Of a stretch of DNA of 26,991 nt, positions 8,701 through 16,138 are shown piece by piece. A program made the translations under genes and the position numbers. The DNA is taken from positions 1 through 26,991 of the forward strand of contig CASELB010000030.1 of assembly GCA_949288685.1 (NCBI GenBank), in the 5' to 3' direction. Below the pieces are notes generated by a model. It ran no database searches, was not told the DNA's origin, and saw only the letters and a program-made list of their open reading frames with translations. The first letter of the stretch is position 1. The number at the start of each line of letters is the position of its first letter. This stretch comes from an uncultured bacterium. Lineage in GTDB: Bacteria > Cyanobacteriota > Vampirovibrionia > Gastranaerophilales > Gastranaerophilaceae.

Positions 8701-9073
8701 TTATATAATTTCTGAATGGCGGGACCGTTTCTCTAAAAAATTACCGGAAGAAGTTGAAAACTTAACAAAATTAATCAGAATAAGACTTCTTGCAACAGAT
8801 GCCGGAATTTCCGCCGTAAGGGAAACGGATGAATATATCAGAATTTATACTCCGTATACTACCTATGAGTGGAATTTGATTAAAGCAAAGTTAAAACCGG
8901 AAATATCAAGGAATATAAGATTTACGGTTGCTCCAAAAAGCGTTGATAATACGAAGTCTATTTTATTGTTAAAAAATGTATATTCAAATTTTGATGAATT
9001 ATTTAACATTTTAACAGGTTTGTTTTATCATATAAAAGATGTTAGTTACAAATATAAGGAAGAGGGTATTTAG
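5735..9073 (+). CDS. mfd: Transcription-repair coupling factor
   Basis: ATP-driven translocase that removes RNA polymerase stalled at DNA lesions and recruits UvrA. The product is 1112 residues, full length. In order: UvrB-like N-terminal module (with LPYQSISPYE near 67-76); CarD-type RNA polymerase interaction domain (about 433-500, beginning YIVHSVHGIGIYAG); SF2 motor with Walker A GDVGFGKT (582-589), DEEH box (683-686), SATPIPRT motif, and the GRVGR motif VI (855-859); then the C-terminal TRCF domain. All motor motifs are intact. The ATG overlaps the previous stop by one base and the next gene starts directly after its TAG, so expression is operonic. No frameshift or truncation is seen. 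Confidence 0.97.
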   Translation: MSIFDKLKYSSFILTGLTSYLRLYAVNRCVEDGRKVVMLTSTEINAQKYQSDLKKIFNRDAAILPYQSISPYELLYPDFYDLSNQVKTLISQPELVIVPARALMESFPDADFYKNNTLVYKTGDEISPQELSKKLIRLGYKRVTMVSDIGEFSLRGDIADIYSFTDSPARIEFWGDEIVDIRFFNNETQRSIGKVDECIIYPLFKFILPDDVTGLPDFLKEQTAEEGYFEGINVYQNYFNTHLVQAADYFSGYTFVIDEYSEVVTRLDTLNGNFDNQLAENLKTGLIQAVTGKNHISTKEIIGGIAGNSKIYLNNFLDDTELEVIDLNALSVPLFDADFVKLADFVNRYPGYKLIIATDYPDRVKEELGELGIFEFELIENTASSGCIVEELNLLYLTDRELFNKSGKNITTAKKRPYKTKMEYIESLNDITPGDYIVHSVHGIGIYAGLSKQEIDGQLKDYLTIEYAGKDRLHIPAEQINLLSRYRGAGNIKPKLSRMGGSDWESTKTKVKKEVETIAYDLLRLYARRKMKQGIEFLPDTPMQIELEESFEYMETPDQLKAINDVKADMESSTPMDRLICGDVGFGKTEVAMRAIFKAAASGKQTAVIVPTTLLAFQHYNTMQERFKPFGVNVELLSRFRSKKEQHETLKNMATGQCDVVIGTHRLLQKDIVFKDLGLLVIDEEHRFGVRHKEKIKEMRENIDIISMSATPIPRTLYMSLSGIKDISVINTPPSNRLPIKTFVGEYNEQVLRNAILHELDRDGQVFYLYNRVETILDFKVRLQALVPNARIAVGHGQMDEKELEKIIVDFSNHEYDILLCTTIIENGIDIPNANTIIIHNADKLGLAQLYQIRGRVGRSERQAYCYCFYKLNKELTDEAKERLKAIKEFTTLSSGYRIAMRDIEIRGVGNILGTKQHGHMVNVGFDTYCQLLEDTVNELKGEEVRNVVQAIVDINVTAFIPDEWVGDTEQKMIEYKRLSDVKSEIELDYIISEWRDRFSKKLPEEVENLTKLIRIRLLATDAGISAVRETDEYIRIYTPYTTYEWNLIKAKLKPEISRNIRFTVAPKSVDNTKSILLLKNVYSNFDELFNILTGLFYHIKDVSYKYKEEGI

Positions 9074-10180
9074 ATGAAAAAATTATTACTGTCTTTGATG
9101 TTTGCAGGACTTATTGCCGCAGGGTGCTCTTTAAACGGCGGGAATGTAATCCTGAAAGTTAACGGTGAACCTGTTACGCAGGCGCAGTTTGACGAGACAT
9201 TTGATGAATGGGTCGGAGATTCTATTTTTGCGAATAATAAAGATGCCGTAAAAAATAAAGATAATATGTTATACGGTATTTTCAAAGATAAAGTTGTTAA
9301 TGAACTTATTTACAATACCCTGCTTAATCAGGAAATAAAAAAACGTAATATCATTGTAACCAATGAAGATTATGAAAAAGAAATTGAACGTTTGGTGGGT
9401 ATATTTGGTTCAAAGAGTGAATTAAACAGCTTTTTGAGAGCTAAAGGGATTTCATCTGCCAAGTTTAAAGAAATGACGACAAATGAATTAAAAGTCAGAA
9501 AACTTGCAGATTCAATTTCTAAGACAAATGTAACGGAAGATGAGGTCGCTAATTATTATAAAAAAAGAAAAGCAAACTTCTCTTATCCTGAAAAAGTAAG
9601 AGCATCACACATTTTAATACTTGCGGATGCTGATGAATATGCAGCTGAATTAAAGAAGAAAAATCCTGAAATAACGGAAGAAGAATTAAAGAAACGTGTT
9701 GATGAAGAAATGGCCGTAAGAAAAGAAAAAGCGGAAGCGGTCCTTAAGGAAGTAAAAAATAATCCGAGAGATTTTGCAAAAATCGCTAAAGCAAAATCAG
9801 ATGACAGAACAAGCGCAAAACAGGGTGGTGAACTAGGTTTCTTTTCAAGAAGAGAAATGGTAAAGGAATTTTCGGATGCAGCGTTTGCACTTCCTGTTAA
9901 CAAAATTAGTGATCTTGTTAAATCAAAATACGGTTATCATATCATAATTGTAACTGATAGAATGGAAGCAGGAACATTCCCGTTCAGCAAGGTAAAGGGT
10001 GAAATTGAACAAACCTTAAAAACACGTAAACAAATGCAAATAATTAACGGGCTGCTTGATGCATTGAAGAACGGAGCTACAATTGAATTTGTTAATAAAG
10101 AGTATGAACCTTCGGAACTTCAAAAAATGATTGATAATAACGAGTTTGATGAAAAGGAAGATACAAAAGCTCAGAAATAA
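9074..10180 (+). CDS. PpiC-type peptidyl-prolyl isomerase lipoprotein (SurA/PrsA-like)
   Basis: Predicted extracytoplasmic folding factor. The ATG directly follows the mfd stop, with AGGAAGAGG just upstream. The 368-residue product opens with a lipoprotein signal peptide ending LIAAGC, so C18 would be the lipidated residue. Residues 25-165 form a SurA-N-like helical chaperone region. A parvulin domain spans about 174-298 (RASHILI at the first strand, GGELGFF at 251-257, and a KYGYHIIIV end). The parvulin domain is interrupted by a charged, Glu/Lys-rich insertion (about 187-225). A helical tail follows. The envelope of a Gram-negative cell, or of a monoderm, could both use such a protein. The gene is the last of the murA cluster, ending before a terminator. 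The precise symbol (prsA or surA) cannot be decided. Confidence 0.9.
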   Translation: MKKLLLSLMFAGLIAAGCSLNGGNVILKVNGEPVTQAQFDETFDEWVGDSIFANNKDAVKNKDNMLYGIFKDKVVNELIYNTLLNQEIKKRNIIVTNEDYEKEIERLVGIFGSKSELNSFLRAKGISSAKFKEMTTNELKVRKLADSISKTNVTEDEVANYYKKRKANFSYPEKVRASHILILADADEYAAELKKKNPEITEEELKKRVDEEMAVRKEKAEAVLKEVKNNPRDFAKIAKAKSDDRTSAKQGGELGFFSRREMVKEFSDAAFALPVNKISDLVKSKYGYHIIIVTDRMEAGTFPFSKVKGEIEQTLKTRKQMQIINGLLDALKNGATIEFVNKEYEPSELQKMIDNNEFDEKEDTKAQK

Positions 10181-10205
10181 GAAAAATGAAAAATAAATCG
10201 TAAAG

Positions 10206-10230
10206 AGCACCTGTTATCAGGTGCTTTTTA
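10206..10230 (+). terminator. Rho-independent terminator after the murA cluster
   Basis: Perfect 8-bp stem AGCACCTG (10206-10213) / CAGGTGCT (10218-10225), loop TTAT, followed by a T-run (10225-10229). The stem can extend with a G:T and A:T pairs. It lies 25 bases after the PpiC-type gene. Confidence 0.9.
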
Positions 10231-10255
10231 CTTGTAATAAAATGAGATTTATACT
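10227..10255 (+). promoter_or_regulatory. Putative prfB promoter
   Basis: TTTACT (10227-10232) and TATACT (10250-10255, 5/6) are 17 bases apart. The -35 overlaps the tail of the preceding terminator. The implied start near 10262 is only about six bases before the prfB ATG. Confidence 0.5.
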
Positions 10256-10267
10256 AAAATTCAATGT

Positions 10268-11342
10268 ATGAATATATTAGAATTAAAAAAACGAATTGCA
10301 AAAAATAAGGAGTATCTTTGACTTTGCGGCTCTTAATGAAAAGCTGCAAAATTTGCAATCAGAACTTGAAAAACCGGAAATCTGGTCAAATCAGAGAAAA
10401 GCCTCCGAACTTGGCGCTCAAATACGGGAAATAAAAGATGTTATTGACCTGTTTAAAAATTGGGAAGAAATTATTTCTGATGCGGAAACGGCGCTGGAGT
10501 TAAATGATGATGATTTTATAAAAGAATCAGAAGAAAATCTTAAGCAAATTGAAAAGCAGCTTGATAAATATGAGTTTGAAAAATTATTAAGCGGAGAGTA
10601 TGATTATGCTGATGCTTTTTTAAGTATAAACGCAGGAGCCGGCGGTACGGATGCGCAGGATTGGGCAAATATGCTTTTAAGAATGTATGCGCGCTGGGCG
10701 GAAAAACATAATTATAAAGCAGAGCTTATTGAAAAATCTGATGGTGAAGAAGCAGGTATAAAATCAGCAACTCTTAAAATAACAGGGAAGTATGCATACG
10801 GGTATTTGAAAGCGGAAAAAGGTGTTCACCGGCTTGTAAGACTCTCCCCGTTTAATGCAAATAATAAACGCCAGACAAGTTTTGCATCGTGCGAAGTTTC
10901 TCCGATAATTCCGGATGTGGATAAAAAAATTCATATTCCTCCGGAGGATATAGAAATTGATACAATGCGTTCCGGTGGTGCCGGCGGTCAGAACGTTAAT
11001 AAAGTTGAAACAGCTGTGAGGATTGTGCACAAACCGACAGGTATAGTTGTTAAATGTCAGCAGGAGCGTTCGCAGCTGCAAAACAAAGAAAATGCAATGC
11101 AAATGCTTGCCTCTAAATTGCTGGAGTTGAAACAGCAGGAACATGAGAAAAAACTTGCGGAATTAAAGGGCGAGGCGTTTGATATTAACTTTGGTTCACA
11201 AATCCGCTCTTACGTATTTCATCCGTATAAATTGGTAAAAGATCACAGGACAGGATTTGAAGCCGGAAACGTAGATGCAGTTATGGATGGTGAAATCGAC
11301 GGATTTATACAGGCATTTTTAAAATCACAAATACAAATATAA
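10268..11342 (+). CDS. prfB: Peptide chain release factor 2, made by +1 programmed frameshift
   Basis: Reads UAA and UGA stop codons and triggers peptide release on the ribosome. The coding region is in two frames. ATG 10268 opens 17 codons (MNILELKKRIAKNKEYL) ending at an in-frame TGA (10319-10321). A +1 shift at the CTT codon (10316-10318) skips one T and continues at GAC (10320), giving DFAALNEKLQNL and so on to the stop at 11342; the total is 357 residues. The stop-anticodon motif SPF is at 193-195 and the catalytic GGQ at 239-241, in SGGAGGQNVN. Both identify RF2 rather than RF1. A plain gene finder would start at TTG 10296 in the second frame and lose the true N-terminus. Release factor level is autoregulated by this site in other bacteria. 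Confidence 0.96.
10307..10322 (+). promoter_or_regulatory. prfB: prfB programmed +1 frameshift site
   Basis: The sequence AAGGAG TAT CTT TGA C contains all the known elements: an internal Shine-Dalgarno-like AGGAG three bases upstream of the slippery CTT, then an in-frame UGA followed by C (a weak stop context). In E. coli the matching site is AGGGGGTATCTTTGAC. When RF2 is scarce, UGA decoding is slow and the ribosome slips +1 to make more RF2. Confidence 0.96.
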
Positions 11343-11353
11343 TTAATATTTTA

Positions 11354-11362
11354 TGGTATAAT
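11354..11362 (+). promoter_or_regulatory. Extended -10 promoter for the pxpA-like gene cluster
   Basis: TGG followed by perfect TATAAT (TGnTATAAT) at 11354-11362, with no recognisable -35. The implied start is near 11369, leaving a leader of about 18 bases with GAGG (11374-11377) before the ATG at 11387. Confidence 0.55.
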
Positions 11363-11386
11363 AGTTTTATATTGAGGTTGGAAATA

Positions 11387-12181
11387 ATGCAGGAAACATT
11401 AGAGAGAAAACAAATAAAAAATATAGATTTTAACTGTGATTTAGCACAGGGGTTCGGGGTTTATAAAAACTCAAGCGAATTGGAACTTCTGGATTATGTG
11501 AGTTCTGCAGCTATTTCCTGCGGATTTCATGCCGGTGATCCTGTTGTTATAAAATCTGCTCTTTTTGAAGCTAAAAACAGAAATATAGCAATCGGTGCAC
11601 ATATAGGCTATGCTGATATTCAGGGGTTCGGATACAGAAATGTTGATTTGACGGAAGAAGAAATAGAAACTCTTGTTGTTTATCAGGTAGGGGCGCTTAT
11701 TTCTTTTGCAAAGGCGTATAGTCTTGATATAGAATTTGTGAGACCTCATGGTGCAATGTATAAAAAAATGGGTGAAGATTTCCAATTCTCCTGTGCGGTT
11801 GCAAGGGCTGTAAAAAAATGTTCAAACTGGCTTTCGCTTTATGCGCCAATTGGTGATATTGCGGAGAAAACGGCTGAACTGGTTAATATAAGGGTTATTC
11901 AGGAATTAATGCCCGAAAAAACTTACAATACGGACTTGAGTATTGATTATTCAATATCTGATAATACGGATAATTACTCTATTATGAAGCGTTTACAGCA
12001 TTTTATTCATACTTCGCAAATAAGAACAATTAATCAAGGGATGGTTTCTGTTAACGCTCAAACTATTCATTTTAGTAATAAGTATCAATCTTCTGTTGAA
12101 TTAATTAAACAGGCGTATGAATTAATTAAACCGTATCCGGTAAATTATATTACGGCAAAAGAAGCAGGATGGGCGGAATAG
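11387..12181 (+). CDS. Divergent LamB/YcsF family protein (5-oxoprolinase subunit A-like)
   Basis: Family members (PxpA) hydrolyse 5-oxoproline to glutamate together with PxpB and PxpC. The start is the ATG at 11387 (GAGG 9 bases upstream); the product is 264 residues, close to the usual length. The N-terminal half keeps the family motifs: NCDL (16-19), CGFHAGDP (45-52), GAH.GYAD..GFG (70-82), and RPHGAMY (119-125). The C-terminal half is altered: the usual E-FADR stretch reads ELMPEK (173-178), and the usual CVHGD motif reads TIHFSN (226-231). PxpB and PxpC genes do not adjoin it; yvcK starts one base after its stop. So the fold is probable, but 5-oxoprolinase activity is uncertain, and I leave the symbol empty. 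Confidence 0.82.
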   Translation: MQETLERKQIKNIDFNCDLAQGFGVYKNSSELELLDYVSSAAISCGFHAGDPVVIKSALFEAKNRNIAIGAHIGYADIQGFGYRNVDLTEEEIETLVVYQVGALISFAKAYSLDIEFVRPHGAMYKKMGEDFQFSCAVARAVKKCSNWLSLYAPIGDIAEKTAELVNIRVIQELMPEKTYNTDLSIDYSISDNTDNYSIMKRLQHFIHTSQIRTINQGMVSVNAQTIHFSNKYQSSVELIKQAYELIKPYPVNYITAKEAGWAE

Positions 12182-12182
12182 T

Positions 12183-13490
12183 ATGTTAAAAAAGATAACT
12201 CACTTGAAAGTGCCAAAAGATGTCGGTTGGCTAATTCCGGGGCTGGAAGTAAAGCGCTGGTTTGCTATTATACTTTTAGGCTCTTTTTTAATTTTGTTTG
12301 GCATTTTAATTTTGTTAAATATCGGGGTTTTGTCCTGGCTGCTTGCGTTTGCAAAGTCAACTGTGAATTATCTTCCACATGACCTGTTAGCCTGTATTTT
12401 AATTCTTGCGGGAATAGTCCTGTTTTTTCTCGGCTGGCAAAAGACCAATATGTCAATAATGGATTTGCATACAGAAAAAGACAGAAGTTCAGTACTGGAA
12501 ATCCTATACAGGCGCCGTAAGCTGAACCGCGGTCCGCATATTGTTGCAATAGGCGGAGGAACCGGTTTATCAATGCTGCTTAAGGGGATTAAACGTTTTA
12601 CAAATAACATTACTGCTGTTGTTACTGTCGGAGATGACGGCGGAAGTTCCGGCAGATTAAGAGAAGAACTCGGTATTTTGCCTCCGGGTGATATCAGAAA
12701 CTGTATTGCTGCGCTGGCTGATGATGAAGATTTAGTTACACAGCTTTTTCAATATCGCTTTCAAAACGGCGAAGGACTTGAAGGGCACAGTTTCGGCAAT
12801 TTGTTCTTAACAGCGCTGTGTGCGATTACCGGAGATATGGTGTCTGCGGTCAAGGAATCTTCAAAAGTTCTTTCAATAAGAGGGGTAGTCCTTCCAGCAA
12901 CTCTTGATGATATGAAACTTGCCGCAAAATTTGAAGATGGGCGTGTAATTCACGGAGAATCAAATATTCCGGAGGCCGGCGGCGTTATAAAACGTCTATT
13001 TACCGAACCTGAAAAATGTAAGCCGCTTCCTGATGTATTGACTGCCATCAAGGGGGCTGATTTAATTATTTTAGGTCCGGGCAGCTTGTATACAAGCGTA
13101 ATTCCAAATCTCCTTGTGGATGAAGTAGCTGACGCGATTGCGGCTTCAAAAGCAAAGAAACTTTATGTATGTAACATAATGACCCAGCCGGGAGAAACCG
13201 ATGATTATACGGTTTCTGACCATATAAAAGCACTTATTAAACATGCCGGCGGAAAAAGAATTATTGATACGGTTCTGGTAAATAATGTGCTGCCTGATGT
13301 AATATCGGAAGGTTATGCAGAGGCGGGCTCTTTTCCGGTTGTTATTGATAATGATAAACTTGCATCATTAAATATAGAAATCATTTCTTCAAAACTTATT
13401 CAAGAAAATAAATCAGGTCTGGTAAGGCACAGCTCTAACCGTGTCGCAAGGGCTATATACTACTGGTTCAAGAAAAAATCCAAGAAATAG
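12183..13490 (+). CDS. yvcK: YvcK/CofD-like protein with N-terminal membrane region
   Basis: YvcK proteins bind UDP-sugars and are needed for normal cell shape, wall synthesis and gluconeogenic growth in several bacteria; the biochemical role remains partly open. The product is 435 residues. An N-terminal extension has two hydrophobic segments (about 27-50 and 66-85), preceded by VKRWF, so the protein is probably anchored with the Rossmann-like domain in the cytoplasm. The CofD-like domain (about 118-425) shows GGGTGL (124-129), DDGGSSGRLR (151-160), PPGDIRNC (167-174), and an LGPGSLYTS stretch. Classical Bacillus YvcK lacks the extension; a similar membrane N-terminus is what I recall from cyanobacterial homologues. 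It starts one base after the previous stop and ends 18 bases before panB. Confidence 0.93.
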   Translation: MLKKITHLKVPKDVGWLIPGLEVKRWFAIILLGSFLILFGILILLNIGVLSWLLAFAKSTVNYLPHDLLACILILAGIVLFFLGWQKTNMSIMDLHTEKDRSSVLEILYRRRKLNRGPHIVAIGGGTGLSMLLKGIKRFTNNITAVVTVGDDGGSSGRLREELGILPPGDIRNCIAALADDEDLVTQLFQYRFQNGEGLEGHSFGNLFLTALCAITGDMVSAVKESSKVLSIRGVVLPATLDDMKLAAKFEDGRVIHGESNIPEAGGVIKRLFTEPEKCKPLPDVLTAIKGADLIILGPGSLYTSVIPNLLVDEVADAIAASKAKKLYVCNIMTQPGETDDYTVSDHIKALIKHAGGKRIIDTVLVNNVLPDVISEGYAEAGSFPVVIDNDKLASLNIEIISSKLIQENKSGLVRHSSNRVARAIYYWFKKKSKK

Positions 13491-13508
13491 TAATTAATAG
13501 GGGGGAAT

Positions 13509-14351
13509 ATGAATATACCTAAATTACAAAAACTTAAAGATGAGGGGAAAAAAATTGTAGGTATTACGGCTTATGATTACTCAACAGCCAAGGTTATTGA
13601 GCAGTCAGGTGTAGATTTAATTTTAGTCGGGGACTCCCTTGCTATGGTGGCACTCGGATACAGAGATACTTATGTTATTGGAATTGATGAAATGATTGTC
13701 TTTGTTAAAGCTGTATCAAAAGGTGCTAAAAATTCTTTTGTTGTCGGTGATATGCCGTTTATGAGCTATAATGTATCCTTGGAACAAGGGTTGGAAAATG
13801 CGGGGAAAATGCTTAAAGCAGGCGCAAGCGCAATTAAAATAGAAGGCGCTAATAATCACCTTTTAAAACTGGTTTCAAGATGTGTTCAAAGCGGTATTCC
13901 GGTACTTGCACATATAGGATTTACTCCTCAGTTTATGAATACGCTTGGCGGATATAAAATACAGGGTAAAACTTATGAGTCCACAATAAAACTTCTGGAG
14001 TGGGCAAACAGGCTTGTTGATGCCGGCGTTTTCGGTATTGTACTGGAAATGGTGCCGGAAGAAAGTGCAAAGTATATAACAGATAACCTTTCTGTTCCGA
14101 CTCTCGGAATTGGCGCCGGAAGATATTGTTCAGGTCAAATCCTTGTATCTGATGATATTCTGGGTAAATATACCGATTTTACACCAAAATTTGCAAGAAG
14201 ATATGTTAATATAAATGAAGTAATACAGAAGGCAGTAACAGATTACGCAGAAGATGTGCGGAATTGTAACTTCCCGTCGCAAACTGAAATCTTTAATCTT
14301 AGCGATGAGGAATATAAAAAATTAAAAGAGGATAAATATTTTGTTAATTAA
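13509..14351 (+). CDS. panB: 3-methyl-2-oxobutanoate hydroxymethyltransferase
   Basis: Makes ketopantoate from 2-oxoisovalerate and 5,10-methylene-THF, the first step of pantothenate (CoA precursor) synthesis. A GGGGG stretch sits just before the ATG at 13509. The product is 280 residues, slightly longer than E. coli PanB through its C-terminus. Metal-binding D42 (VGDSLAM) and D81 (VGDMPFMSY) and the catalytic-type E180 (LEMVPEE) match E. coli D45, D84 and E181; AHIGFTPQ and GIGAG are also present. The histidine usual just before the AV of the helix ahead of the D81 strand is absent (IVFVKAV). The 3' end overlaps the panC start by 11 bases. Confidence 0.97.
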   Translation: MNIPKLQKLKDEGKKIVGITAYDYSTAKVIEQSGVDLILVGDSLAMVALGYRDTYVIGIDEMIVFVKAVSKGAKNSFVVGDMPFMSYNVSLEQGLENAGKMLKAGASAIKIEGANNHLLKLVSRCVQSGIPVLAHIGFTPQFMNTLGGYKIQGKTYESTIKLLEWANRLVDAGVFGIVLEMVPEESAKYITDNLSVPTLGIGAGRYCSGQILVSDDILGKYTDFTPKFARRYVNINEVIQKAVTDYAEDVRNCNFPSQTEIFNLSDEEYKKLKEDKYFVN

Positions 14352-15198
14352 GAAAATAAATGAACTAAGGGAATATATACAGCCGTATAAGGCAGATAAG
14401 GATACAATAGGTTTGGTTCCCACTATGGGTGCGCTGCATGACGGACACTTAAGCCTTATAAAAGCTGCAAAAGAAAAATGTGACAGAGTGGTTGTATCTG
14501 TGTTTGTTAACCCGATACAATTCGGACCTAATGAAGATTATAATAAGTATCCGCGGACACTGGAAGCTGATTATAATTTGTGTAAACAAAACGGGGTAGA
14601 TGTAGTATTTTCTCCATCCCCATCCGAGATGTACGGCGAAGGTTTTATACTATCAAACGATAATTTGACTTACGTTTGTCCGCCGTTTAATTATACGGAT
14701 AAACTTTGCGGAAAATCCCGCGTCGGACATTTTGACGGCGTATGTACTGTTGTAAACAAACTGTTCAATATCGTACAGCCTGATTTTGCATTCTTCGGAG
14801 AAAAAGACGCGCAACAGCTTATAATAATAAAAAAAATGGTGCGAGATTTAAATATTCCTGTAGAAATTATAGGCTGTCCGATTGTAAGAGAAAGTTCGGG
14901 GCTTGCATTAAGTTCCAGAAACAAATATTTGTCGGAAAACGGAAAACAAGATGCGCTGGTTCTTTCAAAGATTTTGAATAATATTAAAAGCTGTTACCGT
15001 AAAGGTATTACAGATATAGAATCATTGAAGGAAACAGCGTTCTCAATGTTAAACAATAATGTAGAACTTGAGTATCTTGAAATTTATAATTCCGATACTC
15101 TTGAACCGGAATCCGCGGCAAATGATAGTTCAAGAGCTTTTATTGCCTGCCGTGTTGAGGGCGTAAGATTGATTGATAACGTTAAACTTGGAGATTAA
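14341..15198 (+). CDS. panC: Pantothenate synthetase (pantoate-beta-alanine ligase)
   Basis: Joins pantoate to beta-alanine with ATP to form pantothenate. The start is TTG at 14341, with AGAGG (14327-14331) 9 bases upstream; it gives MLIKKINELR, as expected for the family. The product is 285 residues, normal. The nucleotidyltransferase signature PTMGALHDGHLS is at 27-38, the pantoate loop VNPIQFGPNEDY near 56-67, GEKDAQQ at 153-159, and the ATP-site IVRESSGLALSSRN at 181-194. In many cyanobacteria panC is fused to a cytidylate kinase domain; here it is a single-domain gene. Overlap with panB shows co-expression. No panD or panE is in the window. Confidence 0.97.
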   Translation: MLIKKINELREYIQPYKADKDTIGLVPTMGALHDGHLSLIKAAKEKCDRVVVSVFVNPIQFGPNEDYNKYPRTLEADYNLCKQNGVDVVFSPSPSEMYGEGFILSNDNLTYVCPPFNYTDKLCGKSRVGHFDGVCTVVNKLFNIVQPDFAFFGEKDAQQLIIIKKMVRDLNIPVEIIGCPIVRESSGLALSSRNKYLSENGKQDALVLSKILNNIKSCYRKGITDIESLKETAFSMLNNNVELEYLEIYNSDTLEPESAANDSSRAFIACRVEGVRLIDNVKLGD

Positions 15199-15201
15199 AC
15201 T

Positions 15202-16059
15202 TTGAAAAAATTGTTAGTACTTGCTTCAAATGCAGCAAAATGTCTTGAAAATCTGTTTCAGTTTATTGCGGTTGTAATGCTTTTTTATCTGTTACTTTAT
15301 ACATTGTATATGATGTTTACATTAGGAGGCTCGTCAGCATTTAACTTTTTTGAGCCTGCTGCTAAGATTATAACTTCAATATCAAGTGCTATATGGGGTG
15401 ATAATAATACCGTACTTTTTCAGATATGGGAGTTTATAACAGGAATACTGTTAATTACAGGATTATTTTTAATTTCACAATTTTTAAAACAGAGATTTAA
15501 TGTATTAAGTAAGAATTTTGCTGATTTAAGACTTGATTATTTGAAGAATGAAGAGCGAAGGATAAATAAAGAATTACACAGGGATATTCAGAATATGAAT
15601 AAAAAAATCTCTGCCTGTGTGATTTATTTGGAGCTGAAAGCGAAAGATTATATCCGTGAAAAAGTTGATATTGACGAACAATATAAAATTTTAAATCAGT
15701 TTTTATACTCTAAACTCGGAGTTATTCCTGAAAAAAACGGATATGGCTATATATACAGATTTTCAAGTATAGAAAAAATTGATAATGAGCTTCAATACTT
15801 CTTTAAAGCTATACATTCCCAAGCGCCTGTTGATTATCTGGTCATTTTGCAAGTAATAGAGAATACTTTTGAAGAGTCGCTGTATGAAATATCTAAGTTA
15901 AGAAATTCGGGTGTATATAATAAAATACTAATGACACCGACAACCAATTTAAGATATGAGCATAATACGGTTAAGTCTTATACTACCGGTGTTGTAGGCA
16001 ATTATGTATTTCAAGGTGAAAACCATTCAATCTACGAAATAAAAGAAAGATTTTTTTAA
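15202..16059 (+). CDS. Unrecognised two-TM protein with cytoplasmic C-terminal domain
   Basis: I do not recognise the family. The start is TTG 15202, with GGAG (15190-15193) 8 bases upstream; it begins 3 bases after the panC stop, so it is probably co-transcribed. The product is 285 residues. Two hydrophobic segments (about 19-41 and 72-94) are joined by a 30-residue loop. A basic, charged helical stretch follows (about 95-135), then a mixed alpha/beta domain to the end. By the positive-inside rule the C-terminal domain would be cytoplasmic. No catalytic motif is apparent. Its place after panC may reflect operon convenience rather than a role in pantothenate metabolism. Confidence 0.82.
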   Translation: MKKLLVLASNAAKCLENLFQFIAVVMLFYLLLYTLYMMFTLGGSSAFNFFEPAAKIITSISSAIWGDNNTVLFQIWEFITGILLITGLFLISQFLKQRFNVLSKNFADLRLDYLKNEERRINKELHRDIQNMNKKISACVIYLELKAKDYIREKVDIDEQYKILNQFLYSKLGVIPEKNGYGYIYRFSSIEKIDNELQYFFKAIHSQAPVDYLVILQVIENTFEESLYEISKLRNSGVYNKILMTPTTNLRYEHNTVKSYTTGVVGNYVFQGENHSIYEIKERFF

Positions 16060-16138
16060 TATTAACTTTTGTAACAAAAAAGCAATTTATTCGTGGTTTA
16101 ATACTTTATATATATAAGTTATATAATTAAGGTATATT

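Noticed and set aside
10296..11342. prfB read as one frame from TTG 10296
   Set aside because: It ignores the frameshift site and gives an N-terminus (MQKIRSIF) unlike RF2; the two-frame reading from ATG 10268 explains all the sequence.
16113..16127. TATAAG/TATAAT boxes before the MgtE-N-like gene as a defined promoter
   Set aside because: The DNA here is almost pure A/T, no -35 fits at 16-18 bases, and TATAAT at 16122 would remove the binding site from the transcript.
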